Source: a virus
Strand: one strand, 5' to 3'
DNA length: 43,700 nt
IMG/VR virus record: IMGVR_UViG_3300027896_000079
Coordinates: 1 to 43,700 of that record
Shown here: positions 23,215 to 31,282 of the stretch, in pieces
Layout of the letters: the number at the start of each line of letters is the position of its first letter
How positions within the stretch are numbered: position 1 is the stretch's first letter
Translations under genes and position numbers: made by a program
Notes under the pieces: model-generated
The model's input: only the letters and a program-made list of their open reading frames with translations
The model's database searches: none
Told to the model about the DNA's origin: nothing

Positions 23215-25809
23215 TTAATTTTTTACTAATGATATAGCACTTATTGAGAAATTACAGGTGCTTGGGGTTTCAATCACAAAATTACCCTCCGTATAATTTA
23301 CGGATACTGTTAATGTAACAGTATGTGTCCCTGATGTCATTACAAAATCATTTGATTTTTTAGCTAATGTTACACCCCTCCCTAAATAACAGTAATATAC
23401 ATTTCCACTATTAACAGTAGCAGTATAGGTAAGTGTGTATGTTTCTCCGATGTAAAGTGGGCCGATATTATTAGTATAACAAGCTCCTCCCCCGGTAGTA
23501 TTTATTGCAGAATTTATTACTGAACCGGTTGATGTAAAAGTTTCAAATGGATAAGCCGATAGGTTTGTCCAACTTAATATCCTTTCTGGGTTTACCGGTG
23601 CAGAATAGTTGTATGCTCGTATAGCCCGTACACTTACTTTAGAGGTGGCTTTTGTGCTTTGTTGCATGTCAGATGATACAAAAGATAATGCCCAATTTTT
23701 ATCATAGGATGCTTCTGACGATGAATGATACCAGTCTCCTATGAATCCCCCAATAGCTGTTTTATGCAAATACATCTGGGCTAATTCGTCTTTCGATGGC
23801 AAAAACCAATCGGTATATCCATTCAAAGTAAGGGTGTCACATAGGTAAGCTGCTATTGCTGTCGTTTTACAACCTTTTAAAATTTCCGCAGTATTGGATA
23901 CTCCTGTGCCAATAGTTGTTGATGTAAATGGAATTGAAAATGTTTCACAACCCCATACGGCAGATGCACTTTGGTCGTGGGTTGCAGCAATTAATCCGCT
24001 AAGTCCATCAGTTGATGTATAGAACACTATTCCCCCACCGTAGGAATCCCCAATTTCGGGAAAAGTTGCTCGACCCTTTAACCCGATATAAAAATATTTA
24101 AACGAGGGTGTCCCGTCAAATTTCATCCAAATGGTGTTACCGCAAGGAATCACGGGATTGTTTAACGCATATTTTTTTGTTACCACTCCCTTTGTTGTTA
24201 CCGTTGTTTGTGTAACCACCAAAGATTTTCCGGTTGCCGTTTCGTTAGTACCCCAACATATACGTGGTTTTCCTGTGGGCGATGTCGCATTTGAGCCTAT
24301 CTTAAAAATTAAGGTATCATAAGTTTCACCGGATGAGTACCCTAATATATGAACACTATCTGCCATTTGAATTGTATCTATATTTATTTCATGTAAAACC
24401 CTCATTGCGTCAAGCGGAGAATACGTTTTATTGGCATACAAAACTGAAACTAACGGCCCTTCTGCCAGAAGGGTATCTTCAGGAAATATAATATTATTTT
24501 TGAAAAAATTGATCACGGTTTGATGGGTACTTAATTGAGAAAGAACGACCCCAAAACCCACCCTGTTACCATTGTAATGAATCACTGACGGGTAACCATA
24601 ATTAGAAAGAACATTCACGGTATGTGGGGCACTCCATATTGTTGGACTGTCTAATAATTTTGTTGCGTCTGCATAGCGGTAACGAAAACTTTGGTATCCA
24701 AATCCTACTGTGTTTCTATAGTAGCAAACGACAACAGGGGCGCCATTGGGAGGATAAACCAAATTCAGCCAAGGGCTGATTAAATCTCCATTTTCAAAAT
24801 TAGTTATTCCTTGATTAGTCCAAGATGCACCATTATCTTCGCTTTTAAATTGATAAAAATTAAACGGAGTGAGGTCATCTCTTGATATTGCAATTATTGA
24901 ATTTCCGCCGATATATAATACATCAAACTCACTAAGCCATCGCAAACCCGAATAAACAGTGACATCGCCTCCCCATGTAGTACCATTATCTGTTGAAAAT
25001 ATCACATGAAGCTCATAATCCATTTCCGGCGCACTTCCGTTTTGAATGTAATAAGGCATCATCAGTTTGCCCCCCCCAATGGGTATCATTTTGCCGTAAG
25101 GAGCATAAAGAGCAGATGTTCTGGGATGAGGAAGTGTTCTATAAGTTGACCAAGTTTCGCCTTGATCGTCAGAATATATATAACCCCAATCAATATCTAA
25201 ACTTGTTGTGAAATTAAACCTGCGAAAAAACAAAACAAACCTTTCGGTTGGCGTTAATCCACCGGCAGGATTGTTGTCAAGATATGGAGAATTGTATACG
25301 GTAGTTGTGTCTGACCATGTATTTCCATCTGTGATGGATTTTCGTTTTACAATCCCACCCCTATTGTCTCCCCCATCAGAATGTCCATGAAAATATACAT
25401 ATAGCAATTTCCCATTTAAATATCGACCTAAAACCCCATAACCGTCAAAAGTTGTATCAGGTAATGCACCTGGATTTAAGGGACTCCATGATGATTTGTC
25501 TGTATTTACCTCCGATTTGAGATCATAACTTGACATCCCTGTCTGAGTTTGAAAATATAGACTTCCAGATAAAGTTAGCCAACCCTGAGCAAGAGCATAA
25601 GCAAAGGTTTGTGTCTTGGTTACCGCATGGGTTAATTGATAATGTGCCCTCCGTGCCTTATTATAAATTACCGTTGCAGAATCCAGACCGGTTCCTCCAA
25701 ATGCGGCGGCATCATTCTTCACCTGCCATTCGGTTAAGGTTGTTTGGGCGAAAAGGGCGATCGGGAAAATAAACCCGATCAAAATCAATAAAATTTTTTT
25801 TGTTTTCAT
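23215..25809 (-). CDS. exported sialidase-like protein with Asp boxes and a DUF1566-like domain
   Basis: An 864-residue protein from the ATG at 25809 (MKTKKILLILIGFIFP ... FAQ, a signal peptide). Asp boxes (SxDxGxxW) occur at about residues 158, 213, 272 and 323 (SITDGNTWS, SDDQGETWS, STDNGTTWG, SEDNGASWT), typical of BNR/sialidase propellers. A DUF1566-like module follows near 600-740 (GGGIVFYTS ... GYTDWFLPSKDELAQMY ... VSVRAIRAY), then a beta-sandwich C-terminus. Position at the end of the tail module suggests a fibre or glycan-cleaving tip, yet the signal peptide suggests secretion by the host cell. Catalytic residues of true sialidases are not evident. Confidence 0.8.
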   Translation of the reverse strand: MKTKKILLILIGFIFPIALFAQTTLTEWQVKNDAAAFGGTGLDSATVIYNKARRAHYQLTHAVTKTQTFAYALAQGWLTLSGSLYFQTQTGMSSYDLKSEVNTDKSSWSPLNPGALPDTTFDGYGVLGRYLNGKLLYVYFHGHSDGGDNRGGIVKRKSITDGNTWSDTTTVYNSPYLDNNPAGGLTPTERFVLFFRRFNFTTSLDIDWGYIYSDDQGETWSTYRTLPHPRTSALYAPYGKMIPIGGGKLMMPYYIQNGSAPEMDYELHVIFSTDNGTTWGGDVTVYSGLRWLSEFDVLYIGGNSIIAISRDDLTPFNFYQFKSEDNGASWTNQGITNFENGDLISPWLNLVYPPNGAPVVVCYYRNTVGFGYQSFRYRYADATKLLDSPTIWSAPHTVNVLSNYGYPSVIHYNGNRVGFGVVLSQLSTHQTVINFFKNNIIFPEDTLLAEGPLVSVLYANKTYSPLDAMRVLHEINIDTIQMADSVHILGYSSGETYDTLIFKIGSNATSPTGKPRICWGTNETATGKSLVVTQTTVTTKGVVTKKYALNNPVIPCGNTIWMKFDGTPSFKYFYIGLKGRATFPEIGDSYGGGIVFYTSTDGLSGLIAATHDQSASAVWGCETFSIPFTSTTIGTGVSNTAEILKGCKTTAIAAYLCDTLTLNGYTDWFLPSKDELAQMYLHKTAIGGFIGDWYHSSSEASYDKNWALSFVSSDMQQSTKATSKVSVRAIRAYNYSAPVNPERILSWTNLSAYPFETFTSTGSVINSAINTTGGGACYTNNIGPLYIGETYTLTYTATVNSGNVYYCYLGRGVTLAKKSNDFVMTSGTHTVTLTVSVNYTEGNFVIETPSTCNFSISAISLVKN

Positions 25810-25820
25810 TATCAAAAAGA

Positions 25821-26096
25821 TTAAAGGTTTATAAATTGAAATTCTTTCCATTCATACGCATCCGAATCATTTTTTATACAGATATAAAATGAATCAGCTA
25901 CACCCGTATCCCCAAGTAACTGTAGTTGCCTGCCGCGATAACCAACTCCCGGAGCAGGTAAATCTGTGACCGGGATAATGGTCTGTAACATAGCGGGAGT
26001 ACATTTTTTTGTTGCACCACCCTGTACGATCGGGACTAATTCTGTTCCATCCAGAGCGGTTGCTACCGGATATTTGGAATCTGATATTTTTGCCAT
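25821..26096 (-). CDS. small fibre-like phage protein
   Basis: A 91-residue protein with the tail-fibre-type start (SKYPVATALDGTELVPIVQGG ... TKKCTPAMLQ). Its C-terminal half shares a module with the 169-residue protein at 26547: FYICIKNDSDAYEWKEFQF against FYICLKN ... YYWKEIQL. It is a probable short fibre or fibre-assembly protein in the tail-tip operon. Confidence 0.65.
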   Translation of the reverse strand: MAKISDSKYPVATALDGTELVPIVQGGATKKCTPAMLQTIIPVTDLPAPGVGYRGRQLQLLGDTGVADSFYICIKNDSDAYEWKEFQFINL

Positions 26097-26124
26097 ACTA
26101 CTTTATTTTAATCATATTAAATAT

Positions 26125-26265
26125 TTATAATTCATCCAGTAAATCCTCGCCATCTTCATCCAGTAACGGTTCATGTGTTTCATCCATTAATACATTGATA
26201 AAAACAGGCTCATCCCAGGTTGCAACAAGGGGCAATCCCACACCAATTTTGACTGTATTTATCAT
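26125..26265 (-). CDS. very small protein with LLDE repeat
   Basis: A 46-residue ORF from the ATG at 26265, ending in PLLDEDGEDLLDEL. The same LLDE-G-LLDE pattern ends the 169-residue protein at 26547. It is bracketed by two structural genes with ~13-28 base gaps, which supports it being real. Function unknown; possibly a binding tag on a fibre component. Confidence 0.5.
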   Translation of the reverse strand: MINTVKIGVGLPLVATWDEPVFINVLMDETHEPLLDEDGEDLLDEL

Positions 26266-26277
26266 AATCGAAAGTTA

Positions 26278-26517
26278 TTAATCATTATACAAAATGGTAA
26301 TACCGCTGGCCGTGGTAAGTGCAGAAAACACCCTGCGTACCATTATCGGTAATACTTCTTTTTTCTCCAGGGCCCATACCTGATGTTCCCCGCCGGCTGT
26401 TTCTACTTCAACATTGCCGGGGGATCCCATTACCATTACATATACTGGCCCCTTAAAGACTGAATTATCGGGCGTAATGGTCTTCTGGTGCGTAAAAGTC
26501 AAGTTTTTAATGTCCAT
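26278..26517 (-). CDS. small tail-tip-type structural protein
   Basis: A 79-residue, beta-rich protein resembling short phage structural proteins with a typical GSPGNVEVETAGGE segment and a closing LPIMVRRVFSALTTASGITILYND. This repeat of V/I and T pattern is common in spike-base or decoration proteins. It lies in the tail-tip operon. Exact role not assigned. Confidence 0.6.
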   Translation of the reverse strand: MDIKNLTFTHQKTITPDNSVFKGPVYVMVMGSPGNVEVETAGGEHQVWALEKKEVLPIMVRRVFSALTTASGITILYND

Positions 26518-26546
26518 TGTGATTGATTTTTAAAATATTAATAAAT

Positions 26547-27056
26547 TCACGATTCATCTAATAAATTCTCGCCTGTTTCATCCAATAATGGGTATCCCAT
26601 TTCATCTAATAAAATACCCGGGGGAATTGATAATTGAATTTCCTTCCAATAATAAGTTCCGGCAGCGTTTTTAAGACAGATATAAAACAGATCATCTACC
26701 TCATTCCCACCATCAAAGAGTACTATTTTCGCTCGATATACTATTGTCGGGTTTGGTAATTCTGTAACAATCGGAATAGAGAAATCTGCAAAATATCTAT
26801 GAGGAGCAAATATTTTTATTGTATTTATCAGATCCTCAATTGAAGGCACCTCTCCCCCATTATAAGATTCAATTTCAGAATATTTTAGTTGATGGATCCG
26901 GTTCTTAATACTCAAAAACCGGTCGGTATAGATGAAATAGAGGGAATTCGTATAGGTTGTATCGATATGGATCAACAGGATATCGCGCACCGGGATCTTT
27001 AAGATGCCGGTAGCATGAGAAAATGTAAATTCAATATCATTCGCGGTCAAAAGCAT
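26547..27056 (-). CDS. tail-tip protein with shared FYIC and LLDE modules
   Basis: A 169-residue protein. The C-terminus contains a segment paralogous to the 91-residue gene (VTELPNPTIVYRA ... FYICLKN ... YYWKEIQL) followed by LLDEMGYPLLDETGENLLDE, which the 46-residue ORF repeats. The first ~80 residues are unrelated. The mosaic is typical of fibre and tail-tip genes shuffled by recombination. Not recognised as a named family. Confidence 0.65.
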   Translation of the reverse strand: MLLTANDIEFTFSHATGILKIPVRDILLIHIDTTYTNSLYFIYTDRFLSIKNRIHQLKYSEIESYNGGEVPSIEDLINTIKIFAPHRYFADFSIPIVTELPNPTIVYRAKIVLFDGGNEVDDLFYICLKNAAGTYYWKEIQLSIPPGILLDEMGYPLLDETGENLLDES

Positions 27057-27065
27057 AGATTATTT

Positions 27066-27959
27066 TTATATTTCTGGAGCGCGTACAATTCCTGTGAGAA
27101 CAATAAATTGTTTGACTCCATCCACACTTGCAAGAGAAACTTCAACCGTTTCTCCTTTTTGGATTACTATCGTTGATATTCCTCCAATAGTTACCGTTCC
27201 ACCGGTTGCCGATATCGCTGTGACATTCGCATTTCCAAGATTCATGATTTTTGTATTTCCTTTCCAATTCACATCATCAAGTATCAGATCGATCTGTGTA
27301 GTTGGGTGAGAACAAACATAAAGCCCATCTTTACCATCAAGTTGTTCATCCGGACTTTCAGATATTGTGGTAATTGGAGGAGGTGGTGGTATCTTATCAG
27401 TAACAATATGTGTCCCGGTAAGATCCAGCAAGGTAACAATGGTATACCACATATAAATTACCATTACCGAGATTCCTGAAGTTATATCTGCATCCCCTGA
27501 GAACCCAACTCCCACGGCCTGGTTTTCATGAATATCCCGGTATTCAAATTTTGGCTCAGTCATCCCTGCCAAACATGAAGTCGGATTCTTCAGATAATAA
27601 TTTGGGAAATAGCCAATATCCTGAGAAGTACCATCCGGCGGATTACCATAACAAACATTCAAAACCTGGGTCCCGATATTAAGTGGTGTTGTGGGATCAC
27701 AGGATAACATACAGCCAATTACTTTAATTGCCTTTCCAGTTCCCGGAGCCGGTATAACCGCAACCGCACCATGTTTAAAACTCCCCCCATGACTGGCATC
27801 AAAGGGATGAGTAATAAAGTTCAGGCCCAATCCTTCAAATAAGGCTTTCATGGCATATAATTCGGTAAAATTATCATTGATCATATCACCACCCGTATTT
27901 AGTGGTGTTCCTGTATGATCATCTGGGTGGGTACCCAGTTTTATTATTTGTTGAGTCAT
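27066..27959 (-). CDS. tail fibre-like protein
   Basis: A 297-residue protein with the usual tail-fibre N-terminal motif (GTHPDDHTGTPLNTGGDMI ... DNFTELYAM, about residues 7-37), here adapting the fibre to the tail. A repetitive, beta-rich C-terminal part follows, with a proline string (KIPPPPPITT). The start overlaps the upstream stop as ATGA. It probably contributes to host recognition, and it is not a DGR target. Confidence 0.7.
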   Translation of the reverse strand: MTQQIIKLGTHPDDHTGTPLNTGGDMINDNFTELYAMKALFEGLGLNFITHPFDASHGGSFKHGAVAVIPAPGTGKAIKVIGCMLSCDPTTPLNIGTQVLNVCYGNPPDGTSQDIGYFPNYYLKNPTSCLAGMTEPKFEYRDIHENQAVGVGFSGDADITSGISVMVIYMWYTIVTLLDLTGTHIVTDKIPPPPPITTISESPDEQLDGKDGLYVCSHPTTQIDLILDDVNWKGNTKIMNLGNANVTAISATGGTVTIGGISTIVIQKGETVEVSLASVDGVKQFIVLTGIVRAPEI

Positions 27960-29581
27960 GACTGGTCTTGATCAAAGGTTATTAATGAATTATCAAATGT
28001 TATAATCGAGGAGTCCCAAGTTAAAGGAACAGGAGATTGTGAATTTCCAAGGCTTATTGGTGCATAAAACTCATCATTATATGACCGCCGGTATTCAATA
28101 TCAAGCTGGACATTATCATCCATGTCCTTGCTCCGGATCACCTTCTTAGAAGTGATGACAACCGGATAGCAGCGCCCATCGATCACCTCATAGATTTCCC
28201 GGCTGAGAAACATATCGCGTAGCCATTCCAGGTAATCTTTTTTCAACCAACCGGTCGATCCGGCGAAAGTTTGTTGTTCGGGATTCTGAAATGATTTATC
28301 AGGAGCATTATAAACAGTTTCTTCATCTTCAATAATGGTATATCCCTCCTGGCGGTCATATTCCAGGTCGCTTTCAATCTTCCCGGTTAAAAGCACTGTA
28401 TCATACCAGCCAAAGGAATTCCGGAAGATAAATTGCCGGTCATGCTCGCGCACATGAGTATCGAGGACAAACTCAAAAACTTCACTTGCCAATCCTGAAC
28501 CATTTGTCAGCCATACCCTCCAACCGGTAATTGTCTTGCCTAACAGATCCAACCCAAGGTCTGTAAAACCCACCTGGAGTTCAATAACAGAGAAATTTAC
28601 CATTGTAATGGTATTCAGGTCGATTATTGAATTAGAATCATCATCGAATAAAACTTCTATATGCGGGGTAAGTGAAAGATTATCATTATTACAAGCAAGG
28701 AAGAATAATCGCTCGATCTGAGTAGTTGTGGTATTTTTCCTGCGTGGACACCAGGTAAGGAATCTTGTCAGATTAACGGCATTTTCCCAGAATGAATCAT
28801 CCTGTTCATTCCACCATACCCTTGCCTCGCGCGATAATCCTCCCATCACAGCATAACGGATATCGTCCTGGGCAATGGCAAGATAGGTGTCAATATATTT
28901 TTCGCACCAGGCAACAAAATATCGTTTTATTCCTTCATAATGAATCGTTGAATTATGGATATCCGGAACAATATGAAAAAGTGGCGGGGTAAAATCTTCA
29001 ATCAAACCCTGCAGGTAATCCGAAATATCAAAAACGGCATTTCCTTCTTCATCCACCGAGCGGAAGTCTTCACCTACCAGGTCACCGCCGGCGCCATGCA
29101 CCTGCAAAAGGATCCCAAACCCAGCCCGGTACCCGATATCGACACCGGCGGTATGAGACCCCTCGGCAACCCCGACAATATTGGTATTGACAAACCGGAT
29201 CGTAAAATCGGTTCCTTTTTGTAAAGCCGTTATGGTAATGAAATCCGCGCCATAGGAAATATCATAATTATTAAAGAGAAAATAATTCTTTAGTAAGGCT
29301 GCGGCAAAGAGAACAATCCAGTCGGCCACTGCCATTCCCGAAGTGGCTGCCGGGATCTCGTTCCCCGAACCGGAATCTGTGCTTTTAAGTGCGAATACCT
29401 GGCTGGCATTATAAGTATTAAGAGCGAAAGAATGATCTGGAGTTGTATCAATAGAAGTAAATTCAATAGTAAGCGAAGCAAATTCTCCCTGGGATGATAC
29501 AAAATTATCGCTCTGCAGCGCATAGCGGGCAGGGTTTCCTGCAAAAGATATCAAGGGAGGACGTTTGACCAATGTGATCAT
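27956..29581 (-). CDS. minor tail/baseplate-like protein
   Basis: A 541-residue structural protein, beta-rich with no enzyme motif, in the usual distal-tail place after the tape measure and the 550-residue protein. Its first ~200 residues resemble a baseplate wedge-like domain (QVFALKSTDSGSGNEIPAA ... GMAVADWIVLFAA). The start lies four bases after a phage-type promoter box, so the mRNA would be near leaderless. Exact baseplate part not assigned. Confidence 0.7.
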   Translation of the reverse strand: MITLVKRPPLISFAGNPARYALQSDNFVSSQGEFASLTIEFTSIDTTPDHSFALNTYNASQVFALKSTDSGSGNEIPAATSGMAVADWIVLFAAALLKNYFLFNNYDISYGADFITITALQKGTDFTIRFVNTNIVGVAEGSHTAGVDIGYRAGFGILLQVHGAGGDLVGEDFRSVDEEGNAVFDISDYLQGLIEDFTPPLFHIVPDIHNSTIHYEGIKRYFVAWCEKYIDTYLAIAQDDIRYAVMGGLSREARVWWNEQDDSFWENAVNLTRFLTWCPRRKNTTTTQIERLFFLACNNDNLSLTPHIEVLFDDDSNSIIDLNTITMVNFSVIELQVGFTDLGLDLLGKTITGWRVWLTNGSGLASEVFEFVLDTHVREHDRQFIFRNSFGWYDTVLLTGKIESDLEYDRQEGYTIIEDEETVYNAPDKSFQNPEQQTFAGSTGWLKKDYLEWLRDMFLSREIYEVIDGRCYPVVITSKKVIRSKDMDDNVQLDIEYRRSYNDEFYAPISLGNSQSPVPLTWDSSIITFDNSLITFDQDQS

Positions 29582-29585
29582 GGTG

Positions 29586-29620
29586 CAAATTAACCTTAAT
29601 GAAAAGAGTTTTTAAAGGAC
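29586..29620 (-). promoter_or_regulatory. phage-type promoter inside the tail module
   Basis: Read leftward: GTCCTTTA at 29620-29613, 19 bases, TTAATTTG at 29593-29586, then CACC and the ATG at 29581. Same geometry as at 43528, 35222 and 7778. It lies between the end of one structural gene and the start of the next, so the tail-tip genes can be transcribed separately. Confidence 0.7.
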
Positions 29621-29624
29621 AGAA

Positions 29625-31277
29625 TTATGGGCAAGGATAACATTCCAGGATGGCCGGCATAATCATATCTTTCTTCAATACCACCTGAATATCTTTAATG
29701 AGATATTTTGTTCCATTGATCATGTATTTCCGCGAAAAATCAAAATTCTGAAGCTCGGCAAATTCCATCTGTTTTGTTATCTTGACAAGTTTAGTTGATA
29801 AGCGGAACCGCAAAAATTCTTTCCAGAATTTACTGAACAATCCTTTTGCCCCAGGGAAAAACAATGAATAATTATCACTTTCATTCATTCCACTGGTGAA
29901 ATAATCTATTTGATTGATGGCTAAGGTTGGTAAGGCAAACAAAATCCGGGGAACAATTTTCTCCCAATCATCTCCCTTATTTCCACATATAAGACCTCCT
30001 TCGATGGGCGGATTAACCGATGGGACGGGTGGACGATAATTGAGGGTTGAAAGTGCCGTTTCAATTGTTTGTTGCGGTTCTTTTTTCGCATCCCTGAAAA
30101 AAAACATTGATTGACAGGAATAAGTGCCATAATACCAAAACCAGGTTGTGGGACTATCTTTCAAATAATATTTATGTTCATCTTCAACGTAATAAATATC
30201 CAGAAATTGGGCAATTGGCCAGGGAGGTAGATCCATGAATGTTTTTACAGACCCTTTGATTTTATCTTTAACCTTATCATCCTGATCTTTGATATATTCC
30301 ATTTTTGGATCATCCCCATCAATATCCATTTGTGAAACAAACCCAAACCCCTGATCTTCTAATACTGTTTGAATGCTTAAAATATTTTTTGAGAATTCAA
30401 TAAATGATGAATCTAAAATGATCTTCTTGGTGGGAACAATACGAATCTTCTTATTGATCCCATCAATAAATGTAGCCGAACAGAAATATTTTTCAAGAGC
30501 CCCAATGAAATCAATGAGTAATAAACCTGGAATATGATTATTAAACCGAAGGTCGGAAATAAGCGAAGTAATACCATTATTACAATTAAAAGAATTGTAA
30601 AGAACCAATCTGGATAATTCAGGATCAGGAGTAAATAATTCATCCGTTAATTTATATCCTAATTGTGAAGAAATTAATGACAAAACATATGGAAGATAGA
30701 GCATGGGAATAATTATGGTCCTGTCACCACCGGTGGTTAATGTCCATAGACGGGCGCCCCCATGAAAATCATTATAAAGTTGAAGGTCCGGATCTGTTGT
30801 CGGCGGATCAAAAAAAAGATCATTAAAAATTGTAGGACAGGCAAAAGGATAATCAGGGTATTTTGAATCCTTTGAATTTGTCAAATACCACATTGCATCT
30901 ACTTCTGTGGCAAAGGTTTTATCTCCATAATCAAATTGGTTTAGATTTAATTTTTTTGCTTTAGCATAGAAATCGCTATCGCTATTAATGATCGATCCTT
31001 CCAAAGTTTTGGGATCTAAGGTTTGCATTTTCACAATCCCAAAAAAGAGAGGATGTCCATTCCATAGGAATGTTCCAGGATTGGATTTATATACATCGGT
31101 GGTAGACTGGATCCGGTGCCGGAACCCGAATATTTTACTATTTTTTGATGTATTGGAAATTTTGAATGGATAAGAATAGCTGCCCAGATCATTGAAGATC
31201 GGGCTTTTCAGGTTCATGGTGAAGGAGAAATCATCACCAAGATCTATATATTTATCATCAATTTGAAGGTCAAGCAT
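29625..31277 (-). CDS. distal tail protein
   Basis: A 550-residue protein between the tape measure and the baseplate-like protein. It begins MLDLQIDDKYIDLGDDFSFT and has no catalytic motif or membrane segment. Order and size suggest the distal tail or baseplate hub component that connects tape measure to fibres. It starts 5 bases from the tape measure stop, in one operon. Confidence 0.7.
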   Translation of the reverse strand: MLDLQIDDKYIDLGDDFSFTMNLKSPIFNDLGSYSYPFKISNTSKNSKIFGFRHRIQSTTDVYKSNPGTFLWNGHPLFFGIVKMQTLDPKTLEGSIINSDSDFYAKAKKLNLNQFDYGDKTFATEVDAMWYLTNSKDSKYPDYPFACPTIFNDLFFDPPTTDPDLQLYNDFHGGARLWTLTTGGDRTIIIPMLYLPYVLSLISSQLGYKLTDELFTPDPELSRLVLYNSFNCNNGITSLISDLRFNNHIPGLLLIDFIGALEKYFCSATFIDGINKKIRIVPTKKIILDSSFIEFSKNILSIQTVLEDQGFGFVSQMDIDGDDPKMEYIKDQDDKVKDKIKGSVKTFMDLPPWPIAQFLDIYYVEDEHKYYLKDSPTTWFWYYGTYSCQSMFFFRDAKKEPQQTIETALSTLNYRPPVPSVNPPIEGGLICGNKGDDWEKIVPRILFALPTLAINQIDYFTSGMNESDNYSLFFPGAKGLFSKFWKEFLRFRLSTKLVKITKQMEFAELQNFDFSRKYMINGTKYLIKDIQVVLKKDMIMPAILECYPCP

Positions 31278-31282
31278 GTTTA

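Noticed and set aside
23215-25809. The DUF1566-like domain of the sialidase-like protein as a third DGR target
   Set aside because: It has a C-type-lectin-related fold, but no stretch of the gene aligns with the template repeat.
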